Shown here one piece after another: positions 54,812-64,000 of a stretch of DNA of 64,000 bases; within the stretch, counting starts at the first letter, position 1; every line of letters begins with the position of its first letter. Made by a program: the position numbers and the translations under genes. The notes under the pieces are model-generated. The model saw nothing but the letters and a program-made list of their open reading frames with translations. It did no database searches and was not told the origin of the DNA. The DNA lies in assembly GCF_000801105.2 (NCBI RefSeq), contig NC_079514.1, forward strand, positions 22,422,293 through 22,486,292. The letters run 5' to 3'. The DNA is from Raphanus sativus (taxonomy: Eukaryota; Streptophyta; Magnoliopsida; Brassicales; Brassicaceae).

Positions 54812-55400
54812 TGTTGGGCCCAAATATGATCCCTAGCTAGTGATAGACAATAAGAAATGATAACGGGCCGCGAAAGGCCCATCATGAATTCAATCTTCAA
54901 AAACAGCTAAGTCAGATCCGGAGGCTGTGAGCTAGAGATGTTCATCAGAGAGGTCAAGGAAAAGAAGCAGCTCGTTGACAAGTAAACAGGCGCATGACCC
55001 GGTCAAAGAGGTAGCTCGTTGACAAGTAAACAGGCGCATGACCCGGCCAAAGGGAAGCTGTTACAAATCCCTCAAATCACGGAGAGGATCTCGGGAACCT
55101 GTTGGTAGCAACCGACGGAGCCTGAGGCTATTTAAAGAAGACATCAAATAATGATCAAAGGATCCGACTTTACTCATATTTCACTCAACATTCATCAAAA
55201 CATTCTTATTTGTAATATTCTTATAAATCTTTGTATTCATCAAAGATCACCTTTTGTAACCATCCTTTTTCCATTATATCAATACAAATCGAAGTTCATT
55301 CAACAAGTTATTACGGGATTCAGCCCACGTTATCTTTCCCTAACCTTTCCTAAACCTTAAAACCTGATCTAAAATCTAGGTGTGAGTTTAATCCCTCACA
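54812..55400 (+). repeat. 5' LTR of element C
   Basis: Starts TGTTGGGCCC, ends CCCTCACA (589 bp). It contains a TATA-like TATTTAAAG (55130-55138) and a 44-bp tandem duplication (units at 54969 and 55013) that the 3' LTR has only once. Confidence 0.9.
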
Positions 55401-55402
55401 AT

Positions 55403-55420
55403 TGGCGCCGTCTGTGGGGA
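55403..55420 (+). other. primer binding site of element C
   Basis: TGGCGCCGTCTGTGGGGA, two bases after the LTR. The TGGCGCC core is usual in plant Tat/Athila-type elements and is generally ascribed to a tRNA-Asp-like primer. The exact tRNA was not checked. Confidence 0.75.
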
Positions 55421-55447
55421 AGAAACAATCGAATCCCTTAATCTAAC

Positions 55448-58132
55448 TTGAGGATGAATCCTACCGATCAGACAACAAACCCGTGTGACCTTAACCTCCC
55501 GATTCAGAGCGATGGCTCACCGAACGACGGAGGCTCTAGTCTCGTAATCACAGAGCCTCAACGTGGCGACCACCGATCTGGGCAACAGCTTCCGGCTGGC
55601 GCTCGAACGAGCCAAACTACAACCGGGGTTACTAACCCGAGATCATCAGGTGGAACCACCTCCGGGCTCCCGATTACCGAGAATCCTCAACAGCAAGCCA
55701 TTCCGAATCAAACGGAGGCTCAGCTCTCTGAGATTCGCCAGATGATGATGCAGTTAGTGGACAGAGCTCAGGAAAGTGAGCGCACGATGCATCAGCTGAC
55801 TGTTCGTCAGCAACGATTCGAAGAGATAACCAGATCTCTAAACGCAACAACCCAACCACCGCAACGTCAAGCTCCGGGGGCCATTTTTCATGATCGATTA
55901 ACCGATCCCTCATTTCCCCGAGGACGTTTAAACTTTTCCCCTGATAGCACTGCTCCGGAAGGGCGCGGATCTGCTTTCCAGACACCTCATACTGGGACAG
56001 CCCCCGCGTTTAATCCACCTAACACCAGTGCTATGGGAAGTAACATAGCGACGACTAGTTCCACACCCGGTCAGGTTACTGACAGGAGCACTCGCTTACC
56101 TCCTCCGCCGCCTGATCTTAGGTCCGGAGCAGGAATATCCTTCCCATCTGGGGGCAGAGCGTCAGCTTCGGTTTATCAAACCAGAAGCTCGATCCCAAAT
56201 GGGGACGGTTATCAAAGGATAGATTCCGATAACCCAAGAGCTGGTGAGCGATCTAGCCCACCAACCGCATGGGAGGATGAGCCAACTAGATTCCGTCAGG
56301 AACCTGCCCGTCGGGTACCTGCTAACGACCCAAACGTCCTTCCTTTAGAGGGACCTGAAGCTATCCGTAGATATATGGAACGAACTCACGCAGCTCTCAA
56401 AAAATTGGGAGCTCAGGTCCATAAAGCTCCCGAAATCGATAGCTTGATCGAGGAAACCCGTGGAACTCCATTCACGGACAGAATTGCCAGCTCTCACATA
56501 AGAGATACCCGAAAAATCAGAATTCCCGAGTATGATGGGACCTCTGACCCAAAGGCCTATTTGAGAGCTTTCGGATTGGCAATCGTTAAAGCCCATTTCA
56601 CACAGGAAGAATGTGAAGCAGGTTACTGCAGGACATTCGCCGAAAATTTGGTCGGAACAGCCCTTGAGTGGTCCTCCGGTCTCGAGCCAGCCTCGATAGA
56701 CAGTTTCGATCAATTAACTAACGCCTTTATGAAGCAGTACTCAACCCATATCCTGAAGCAAGCCTCTGAGGCCGACCTGTGGAAGGTCAGACAAGGAATG
56801 GGGGACTCACTACGAGTCTACATCGAGAAATTCAGGGCAATAAGAACTAAGCTCTCGAATCCTAACGACCTAGTCGCCATCGAGGCTCTTAGGAGAGGTC
56901 TGATCTATAAATCAAAATTCTGGTCAGAGCTAACACTTAATACTCCTCCAACTATCGATGACGCTTTTCATAAAGCCACCAGATATATTACTCTGGAGGA
57001 GGAGACAGCTGCACTGGATAAACTCCACAAGAAACCTCAGAGTCACTCGAAAGGTGAATCCTCTGAGGCTAAGGGACCTCATAAAAAGGGTAACCCCCGA
57101 AATAATCAGACTCAGGGAGAACATTCCTACGCAATCGAGGAAGACAAGGAAGAGAAACCTGTTGCAGCAGCAAACAAAATTCCCTGGTCAAAAGGCTTTG
57201 ATAAAGGCAAACGTTGCTCTTATCACGATCGCGAAGGGCACTCAACCGAGGAATGTTGGGACCTCCAACGACAGTTGGCAGCTAAATTCGCAGCTGGAGA
57301 AATAAAGGGCGTGGACCTTAAAAAGCCACCACCTTATCAGAAAAGAGGTTCCAGGGACACTTCCCCGAAACGCGAGAGGTCACCTGAGAAGGAGACCGAT
57401 TCGCCACCTCCAGCTCCCAAGAAAAGAGTCGACATGATTCTTGGGAAATTCCCCCAAGGAAAAAGTTTACAAGTCGAAGCTCTCTTGAGCAAACCGTCCC
57501 CTCAATCGAGCCCCGACTCGAGGGTGGACTGTATCCTTGGAGGATCAGACATATGTCAAGATTCCGTCAATTCCATTAAGAATCACGTGCGGAAGGCTGT
57601 GTCTAACACTGGACCTAAGCCTCCTAACCCTGAATCCAATACTAAGATTTCTTTCTGGGAGAGCAAGACCTCAAACCTCGACAGACCTCACGATGATGCG
57701 TTGATTGTCACCCTGAACATCGCAGGATACGAGGTCCCTAAGCTCATGATAGACACAGGAAGCTCTGTCGACCTCATTTTCTATAACACCCTAAAAGGGA
57801 TGGAAATAAATGACTACGAAATTATTGGCCAAAAAGCTAACCTCGTAGGCTTCTCCGGAGAAACAGCTACCTCATTGGGAACTATCAAGCTCCCAGTCAT
57901 AGCTGGCGGAATAATGAAAATGACCAACTTAGTAGTCATCGACAGACCTTCCCCGTTCCATGCGATCCTGGGAAGACCCTGGATTCACAAAATGAAGGCA
58001 GTAGCCTCAACGTATCATCAATGCGTAAAATTCCCAACACCCGAAGGGATAGCTACCATACACGGTAGCCAGAAGATATCCAGGATCTGCTATTTGGGAG
58101 GATTCGAAATCCTCAAAAAATCCCCCCAATAG
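55448..58132 (+). CDS. gypsy gag-protease polyprotein (894 aa)
   Basis: Starts MRMNPTDQTTNPCDLNLP. It has a Gln/Pro-rich disordered N-terminus (residues 1-350), a capsid core (IRIPEYDGTSDPKAYLRAFG at ~357, FMKQYSTHILKQASEADLWK, to ~560), an unusual C-x2-H-x4-GH-x4-C knuckle (CSYHDREGHSTEEC, ~588), a Pro/Lys-rich linker and an aspartic protease (LMIDTGSSVDLIFYN at ~767; flap and AILGRPW at ~838). Gag forms the particle and protease cuts it. The frame is fully open, and it ends in TAG at 58130-58132 before RT. In relatives protease and RT are joined, so this stop either separates gag-pro from pol or is a mutation. Confidence 0.88.
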   Translation: MRMNPTDQTTNPCDLNLPIQSDGSPNDGGSSLVITEPQRGDHRSGQQLPAGARTSQTTTGVTNPRSSGGTTSGLPITENPQQQAIPNQTEAQLSEIRQMMMQLVDRAQESERTMHQLTVRQQRFEEITRSLNATTQPPQRQAPGAIFHDRLTDPSFPRGRLNFSPDSTAPEGRGSAFQTPHTGTAPAFNPPNTSAMGSNIATTSSTPGQVTDRSTRLPPPPPDLRSGAGISFPSGGRASASVYQTRSSIPNGDGYQRIDSDNPRAGERSSPPTAWEDEPTRFRQEPARRVPANDPNVLPLEGPEAIRRYMERTHAALKKLGAQVHKAPEIDSLIEETRGTPFTDRIASSHIRDTRKIRIPEYDGTSDPKAYLRAFGLAIVKAHFTQEECEAGYCRTFAENLVGTALEWSSGLEPASIDSFDQLTNAFMKQYSTHILKQASEADLWKVRQGMGDSLRVYIEKFRAIRTKLSNPNDLVAIEALRRGLIYKSKFWSELTLNTPPTIDDAFHKATRYITLEEETAALDKLHKKPQSHSKGESSEAKGPHKKGNPRNNQTQGEHSYAIEEDKEEKPVAAANKIPWSKGFDKGKRCSYHDREGHSTEECWDLQRQLAAKFAAGEIKGVDLKKPPPYQKRGSRDTSPKRERSPEKETDSPPPAPKKRVDMILGKFPQGKSLQVEALLSKPSPQSSPDSRVDCILGGSDICQDSVNSIKNHVRKAVSNTGPKPPNPESNTKISFWESKTSNLDRPHDDALIVTLNIAGYEVPKLMIDTGSSVDLIFYNTLKGMEINDYEIIGQKANLVGFSGETATSLGTIKLPVIAGGIMKMTNLVVIDRPSPFHAILGRPWIHKMKAVASTYHQCVKFPTPEGIATIHGSQKISRICYLGGFEILKKSPQ

Positions 58133-60590
58133 CAATTACAGATCCAGGAGGGTCGCGAAATGCAACAAAATATCCGAGGTCCCTCCAAGAACCTCACTGA
58201 AAAAGTTTGCATCGACGACTCAGATCCTGAAAGACAGGTGAGCATCGGATCCGAGCTACCTCCTGAAACAAAAAAAGGAGCTCATTGATTTTCTGAAAAG
58301 CAATGTCAAAACCTTTGCATGGTCCACCAGCAACATGAAAGGCATAGATCTGAACGTCACCACCCATAAGCTGAAAGTAGACCCTACTTTCAAACCGATC
58401 AAACAAAAGCGTTGCAAGCTAGGCCTCGAAAAGGCTCAGGCTGTTAACGACGAAGTTGACCGATTTACGAAAGCTGGGTCCATTCGAGAGGTACACTACC
58501 CCGACTGGTTAGCTAACCCAGTAGTGGTAAAGAAGAAAAACGGGAAATGGAGAATCTGTGTAGACTTCACAGACCTGAACAAAGCTTGTCCTAAAGACAG
58601 CTTCCCGTTACCTCACATCGACCGCCTGGTTGAAGCAACAGCTGGCCATCGACTCCTATCCTTTATGGATGCCTTCTCAGGGTACAACCAAATCATGATG
58701 GATCCTGACGACCAGGAGAAAACTGCATTCATAACCGAACGAGGAACCTATTGTTACAAGGTTATGCCATTCGGATTAAAGAATGCAGGAGCTACCTACC
58801 AGAGGCTAGTAAATAAGATGTTTGCTGGACAACTTGGAAAAACCATGGAGGTCTATATTGACGATATGCTAGTCAAATCCTCAGCTGGAGAAGACCATAT
58901 CGCCCATTTAAGAGAATGCTTCGATATCCTTAACAAGTACGATATGAAGCTCAATCCCACTAAATGTACCTTCGGGGTACCCTCGGGCGAATTCCTAGGC
59001 TATCTCGTAACCGAAAGAGGCATTGAAGCCAACCCGCAGCAGATAGCAACCTTCCTAGAAATGCCGTCACCTAGGACAACCAGAGAGGTACAAAGATTGA
59101 CTGGACGAATCGCGGCATTAAATCGATTCATATCCAAGTCCACCGATAAGTGTCTCCCATTCTACAAGCTCCTAAGAAATAATAAGAAGTTCTTATGGGA
59201 CGAGAAATGCGAGGAAGCCTTCAAACAATTGAAAGCTTACCTCTCCGAACCTCCGATCCTATCTAAACCAGTAGTAGGAGAGCCATTGTACTTGTATCTC
59301 GCTGTATCGACTGCTGCAGTTAGCGGCGTTCTGGTACGGGAGGAACAAAACGAACAAAGACCTGTCTATTACACCAGTAAGAGCTTGATAGATGCCGAAA
59401 CAAGGTACCCTGCAATGGAAAAACTAGCTCTAGCAGTCGTAACAGCTGCTAGAAAGTTGCGACCTTATTTCCAATCGCATTCAATCGTCGTAATGACCTC
59501 ACAACCATTACGAATGATATTGCACAGCCCTAGCCAGTCAGGGCGATTGGCTAAATGGGCCATAGAGCTCAGTGTATACGACATTGAGTACAGACCTCGA
59601 GCAGCAGCGAAGGCTCAGGTCCTTGCCGACTTTATCATTGAGCTAGCATCCGAGCAATTAGACTCTGAAATGGAAACTCCGAAATGGAGCTTGTATGTCG
59701 ACGGAGCCTCATCAAAACAGGGTTCCGGTGTCGGTTTAAGACTAACTTCTTCAGCAGGAGAAACCATTGAGCAGTCATATAGGCTTGGATTCAGCGCCTC
59801 AAACAACGAAGCTGAATATGAAGCACTAATCGCAAGGTTGAAACTCGCTTTAAGCCTCAGAATTCGAGAGCTAAACGCTTATAGTGATTCACAGCTAGTA
59901 GCTAGCCAGTTTCACGGAGAATACGAAACGAGGGACGAAAGAATGGGGGCATATCTCGAAGTCGTCCAGAACCTCACTAGACAGTTCAACAGATTTGAAC
60001 TAACGAGGATCCCACGAGGAGAGAACTCCTCAGCAGACGCGCTGGCTGCTCTAGCGTCAACATCAGACCCCCTCGTAAAACGGATCATACCCGTAGAGGG
60101 AATCGAAAAGCCAAGTATTGACATAGCTACCAAAGCTGAGATCGATAGCAAGCCGAAAGAGCAAACGGAAGGTAGCTACCGCCAGACGGTAGCAACCCAA
60201 GTTCTTACAACGTACTGGTTCCCAAAAACCAAAATTCGTAGCTTTAAAAAGCATACCTCCGGGGGCAAGATCCAGACCTCAGATTCACCTGTCCACGCAG
60301 CCAGGACCAGGAGTCGTTCTGCTTTTGAAAGCGCATCCGAAGAAACGACCCAGACTCCGGAGAACAACACCAGAACTGGAGATATTCCTCAGAATTCAGA
60401 CTCCTTCGAGCCTAATCCGACCAATATCTCCGGGGGCAATAAGACATCAGGTCACGACACTCAGGGACCTGAACAAGACACATCAGGTCACGACACTCAG
60501 GGACCTGAACAAGACCCGCCCTCATCTCTTCATGACAAAATCATTGGGAGAGAGGATTGGAGAATACCGATCATGCAGTACATCTTGTAG
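58133..60590 (+). pseudogene. gypsy reverse transcriptase with two RNase H domains
   Basis: After the TAG, a frameshift near 58275 separates IGSELPPE from the main frame (58335-60590). RT motifs: KKKNGKWRICVDFTDLNKAC, LSFMDAFSGYNQI, VMPFGLKNAGATYQRLV and YIDDMLVKS (about 58855), the catalytic YIDD intact. A first RNase H follows (LYLYLAVSTAAVSGVLVREE, 59278 on), then a second one of the plant/archaeal type (WSLYVDGASSKQGSGVGLRL with D, NNEAEYEALIARL with E, AYSDSQLVASQ with D, 59685-60060). The C-terminal 150 codons are disordered with a doubled 33-bp unit (SGHDTQGPEQD). A stop at 60588 cuts off integrase. Confidence 0.88.
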
Positions 60591-61810
60591 GATAAGATCC
60601 CCCCCAATAAGTGGGAGGCCCGAAAACTCAAAGCATTAAGCGCAAGATACTGCATAATCGAGTCAGCCCTCCATAAACGAAGCATTTCCGGACCTTACCT
60701 AAAATGCGTCAATGGCCTCGATGCTATCAATCTTATGAAAGAAATGCACGCATGCTCCTGAGGAAACCACCCTGGGGGCAGAGCTCTAGCTATCTGAATC
60801 AAAAGACAGGGCTATTTCTGGTCCACCATTATCGCTGACTGCGAGGTTTACTCCTCTTCATGTGATAAATGCCAAAGGCATGCACCGATTATACATCAGC
60901 CTGCGGAAAAACTATCCTCAATATCCGCTCCGTCCCGTTCATGAAGTGGTCCATGGACATCATAGGACCACTCATAACGCCAGGAAGGGGAAGGCGGAAG
61001 CTACGCTTCCTCTTGGTTTTGACAGACTACTTCACGAAGTGGATAGAGGCTGAAGCTTTCCAACAGATAACTAGATTCGAAGTCGAAGGATTTGTGTGGA
61101 AAGACATTGTCTGCCGCTATGGCGTCCCGTATGAGATCGTAACCAACAATGGATGACAGTTCATTTCTCGCGACTTCAAAGCATTTTGCGACAAGTGGAA
61201 TATCCGCCTTACCTTCTCAACACCTCGACGACCTCAAGGTAACGGTCAGGCGGAGGCTGCTAATAAGTCAATATTAGCAAACCTCAAGAAATGCTTCGGA
61301 ACCAACAAGAAAACCTGGTCTGAAAAGATACCTGAAGTACTTTGGGCATGACGAACCACCCCGAGAAAGGCTACAGAGGAAACCCCTTTCTCTTTAGCCT
61401 ACGAAATGGAAGCTGTCGTTTCGGCGGAAACCTCCACTGGGAGCCTCCGTCGAGAGCTATGTACGTCTGATCCCGAAGCTAACGACCAGCTCTTATCAGA
61501 CAGCTTCGATTTAATCGAGGAACGACAAGACCAAGTTTTGCTTCGGATTCAAAACTATCAGCAGGCAATGCCTCGACATTATAATTCCAAAGTCAGGCCT
61601 CGACAATTTGTTGTAGGTGACCTGGTACTTAGGAAGTTTTTCGAAGGAACCAAGGAACCAGATGCTGGGAAGTTAGGAACCAATTGGGAAGGTCCCTACC
61701 GGATTATCCACGTGGTACGACCTGGCGTCTATAAGCTCCTGAAGGTGCGAACCGGAGTACCTGAAATCAGATCGTGGAATGCCACAAATCTGAAGAAATA
61801 TTATCATTAG
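60591..61810 (+). pseudogene. gypsy integrase, broken
   Basis: Broken into several frames. The HHCC-like part ([15 protein letters not shown], about 60866-60900) follows stops near 60760. The core starts [12 protein letters not shown] (first D present) and LTDYFTKWIEAEAF. At 61135-61160 the second catalytic Asp is Asn (EIVTNNG) and a TGA replaces the next codon. [11 protein letters not shown] carries the final Glu. Another TGA lies near 61350. The last open part (61406-61810) has YNSKVRPRQFVVGDLVLRKF and ends WNATNLKKYYH. The inactivating changes look like C-to-T or G-to-A transitions. Confidence 0.85.
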
Positions 61811-62027
61811 GTACTTAAATTCCTCGAATTACGTTAGGCTTGACCCCTTGACTGGGTACGTAGGCAATTGTGTTATGAGTGCAACCCCAATCTCATTTTG
61901 ACACTCTTTTCACCATGACGAAAGGGGGCATATGTTTGAGAACATATAGCCCAAACAGCGATTGTATGATTATCGTGATACCATGTATCCTATAATTAAT
62001 AAAGCAATTATCTTCGATAACTTGACC
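61811..62027 (+). other. post-integrase spacer of element C
   Basis: Contains 'ccccttgactgggtacgtag', a motif that recurs after integrase in plant Tat-type elements, and a possible poly(A) signal AATTAATAAA (61991-62000). No coding function is seen. Confidence 0.5.
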
Positions 62028-62640
62028 TTCGAACAAATTCAGGTCTCTACGAACCTGAACCCAAGGTCTTAAAATCCTTCGAACAAATTCAGGTCTCTAC
62101 GAACCTGAACTCAAGGTCTTAAAACCCTTCGAACAAATTCAGGTCTCTACGATCCTGAACCTAAGGTCTTAAAACCCTTCGAACAAACTCAGGTCTCTAC
62201 GAACCTGAACCTAAGGTCTTAAAATCCTTCGAACAAATTCAGGTCTCTACGAACCTGAACCCAAGGTCTTAAAACCCTTCGAACAAATTCAGGTCTCCGT
62301 CAACCTGAACCTAAGGTCTTAAAATCCTCAGTAATCTCGAAGGTCTTAAAATCCTTCCAACAAACTCAGGTCTCCACGAACCTGGACCTAAGGTCTTAAA
62401 ATCCTTAGTAACCTCGAAGGTCTTAAAATCCTTCAGGCGAAATCAAACTTCAAAAAACCTAAATCTAAGGTCTTAAAAATCCTTAGAAACCACTAAAGGT
62501 CTTAAAATCCTTATCAAATTCCAAAAGGTCTTAAAATCCTTATCAAATCTCAAAAGGTCTTAAAATCCTTATCAAATCTCAAAAGGTCTTAAAATCCTAA
62601 GCAAACTTCAATGGGTCTTAAAATCCCACAAACGAATTCA
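62028..62640 (+). repeat. 50-bp tandem repeat tract in element C
   Basis: Six units with an exact 50-base period ('gaacaaattcaggtctctac' at 62031, 62081, 62131, 62181, 62231 and 62281), then a longer variant, then four or five 29-base units of 'aaggtcttaaaatccttatc' and 'aaatctca'. It lies between integrase and the antisense ORF. Confidence 0.92.
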
Positions 62641-63063
62641 GGTTCCCATGAACCTCCTCCTAAGATCTTCAGGGTAGCTCAGGTTCCTAAAAACCCGGAG
62701 CTAATCTCAATATTTCAGGAACTCCTTCTAAGGATCCTCATAATCGAATACACTCGAAATCTTCGAGACCTGATAATTCATTAGACATTGTATATAATAA
62801 TCACGATACATGTCCTAACCGAAACTTCCACTTGACAAAAGTCAATCTCATCCAAGAAACGATCAAACCAAGTCAAATGACTTAATACGAAAAACAAAAC
62901 CGAAATTTGAATAAAAGGGTTTAAAAGCCTCCCCAGGTTAACGAGGGTTCAGAAGACCCTAAGGTTTAAAAGCCTCCTCAGGCTATAAGTCTGAAACGTA
63001 AACAAAGCCCATTGGGCAAAAGTCATGAAAAGCAACATTACAATTCAAAAAGAGCCGCAGCTC

Positions 63064-63366
63064 TTAGACATCATTATCACGGGAGCTCATCCCAACATCC
63101 TTGTCTCCCTCGACTGGATCACTTTCTTTGGCTGGATCTCCCTCATCTGCCTCCTTGTCATCGCCCATCTGGGACGTCTCGACTGGAGCTGAATCAGGGC
63201 CCACCAAACCTAAGTTAGAACCATACTCTCCGGAAAATGATAGATTAAACATGTTAATCTCGAAAGTACCTGAACTCTCTGAGAATTGAGGAACGGGAAC
63301 CTTGCTGGCCGAGAAGTCGGATACTCGCGCCTTTTTATACGCAATCATAGCCATCAGATTAAGCAA
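63064..63366 (-). CDS. antisense additional ORF of element C (100 aa)
   Basis: Minus-strand ORF in the 3' region, opposite to gag-pol: MLNLMAMIAYKKARVSDFSA, PVPQFSESSGTFEINMFNLS, LVGPDSAPVETSQMGDDKEA and an acidic end (GDPAKESDPVEGDKDVGMSS). Antisense additional ORFs between pol and the 3' LTR are described in some Tat elements (Retand group). This short version does not show the conserved blocks seen in element A and may be a truncated or unrelated form. Confidence 0.5.
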   Translation of the reverse strand: MLNLMAMIAYKKARVSDFSASKVPVPQFSESSGTFEINMFNLSFSGEYGSNLGLVGPDSAPVETSQMGDDKEADEGDPAKESDPVEGDKDVGMSSRDNDV

Positions 63367-63465
63367 AGGAAATCTTCAATAAAGATAACTGTTGCTCGAG
63401 ATCTCAACAAAAAGATTGATGCTCGGCGGCTAGGTCTAGCTTCCGAGATAAGGAATCTTATCTCG

Positions 63466-63480
63466 ATAGCTGGGGGCAAC
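63466..63480 (+). other. polypurine tract of element C
   Basis: GATAGCTGGGGGCAAC directly precedes the TGTTGGGCCC of the 3' LTR. The GGGGG core matches the PPT of element B on the opposite strand. Confidence 0.65.
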
Positions 63481-64000
63481 TGTTGGGCCCAAATATGACC
63501 CCCTAGCTAGTGATAGACAATAAGAAATGATAACGGGCCGCGAAAGGCCCATCATGAATTCAATCTTCAAAAACAGCTAAGTCAGATCCGGAGGCTGTGA
63601 GCTAGAGATGTTCATCAGAGAGGTCAAGGAAAAGAGGCAGCTCGTTGACAAGTAAACAGGCGCAGGACCCGGTAAAAGGGAAGCTGTTACAAATCCCTCA
63701 AATCACGGAGAGGATCTCGGGAACCTGTTGGTAGCAACTGACGGAGCCTGAGGCTATTTAAAGAAGACATCAAACAATGATCAAAGGATCTGACTTTACT
63801 CATATTTCACTCAACATTCATCAAAACATTCTTATTTGTAATATTCTTATAAATCTTTGTATTCATCAAAGATCACCTTTTGTAACCATCCTTTTTCCAT
63901 TATATCAATACAAATCGAAGTTCATTCAACAAGTTATTACGGGATTCAGCCCACGTTATCTTTCCCTAACCTTTCCTAAACCTTAAAACCTGATCTAAAA
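63481..64000 (+). repeat. 3' LTR of element C, cut by the window edge
   Basis: The first 520 bases match the 5' LTR except for about seven substitutions, a one-base indel near 63499 and the missing second copy of the 44-bp duplication. Its end and the target duplication lie outside the window. Confidence 0.9.

Larger units (their letters stand above)
54812..64000 (+). mobile_element. Tat-lineage Ty3/gypsy retrotransposon C, nearly complete
   Basis: Layout on the plus strand: 5' LTR 54812-55400, PBS 55403-55420, gag-protease 55448-58132, RT and two RNase H domains 58133-60590, integrase 60591-61810, a 50-bp repeat tract, an antisense ORF 63366-63064, a PPT and a 3' LTR from 63481 running off the window. 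Two RNase H modules and an additional ORF are features of the Tat/Ogre-type non-chromovirus branch. The two LTRs are very similar (about seven substitutions over ~515 aligned bases by eye), so insertion is recent. Several stops and a frameshift in pol mean that it cannot move by its own enzymes. Confidence 0.9.

Noticed and set aside
62028..62640. CRISPR-like array (regular 50-bp repeats)
   Set aside because: The whole 50-bp unit repeats, with no unique spacers, inside a plant retrotransposon.

Overview
This is a 64 kb piece of plant nuclear DNA, almost certainly Brassicaceae and probably a Brassica-type genome. The evidence is the intron-split remnants of typical plant genes (an LRR/ubiquitin-like gene, sedoheptulose-1,7-bisphosphatase, a DHHC S-acyltransferase, an F-box gene), Brassicaceae-style Helitron ends (terminal hairpin, then CTAG, then T), CACTA and TIR elements, and several layers of Ty3/gypsy and LINE retrotransposons. 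I see no convincingly intact cellular gene. The window looks like a repeat-rich, gene-poor tract in which every host gene is broken or reduced to fragments. There are no rRNA or tRNA genes and no CRISPR array.

Layout. 1-3625: minus-strand gypsy remnants, in which one LTR (2460-3285) has gag on one side and the tail of a polyprotein on the other. 3630-13697: a minus-strand LINE split in two by a related plus-strand LINE (4140-9216), which carries a poly(A) tail and is bounded by 25-bp target-site duplications. 13698-14023: a 26-bp direct repeat around a gene-like fragment. 14111-15868: a nine-exon LRR/ubiquitin-like gene with a nonsense codon. 15906-20143: Helitron ends and AT-rich filler. 20342-20647: a MITE-like repeat. 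21149-22728: a TIR element with TAA target duplications that holds a fragment of ribosomal protein eL40. 22729-27685: decayed gene pieces, including three in-phase exons of a DHHC protein. 27686-30533: a long LTR-like repeat with a 497-bp tandem duplication. 30534-34812: the end of a minus-strand CACTA (En/Spm) element with subterminal repeats and both accessory genes decayed. 35333-38374: a coiled-coil fragment, a Helitron 3' end and an F-box pseudogene. 38950-43250: an AT-rich degenerate tandem array. 43251-48300: repeats and an unrecognised decayed gene. 48688-50264: an SBPase pseudogene. 51482-64000: three Tat-lineage gypsy elements nested in one another.

The most instructive parts are the two nests. 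In the LINE nest, a mobile element inserted into a relative from its own family. In the gypsy nest, element A (minus) is interrupted by B (minus), which is interrupted by C (plus). All three keep a 3' region with an open reading frame, or the start of one, on the strand opposite to gag-pol. In A this ORF has four exons joined by three phase-consistent GT-AG introns. Element C has an almost complete 5'LTR-PBS-gag-pro-RT-RNaseH-integrase-antisense ORF-PPT-3'LTR layout. Its two LTRs are very similar, yet pol carries stops, a frameshift and a lost catalytic aspartate.

Regulatory signals that can be supported are LTR TATA boxes, primer binding sites, polypurine tracts and CACTA subterminal repeat arrays. 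Gene names rest on remembered family sequence patterns, not on a database search.
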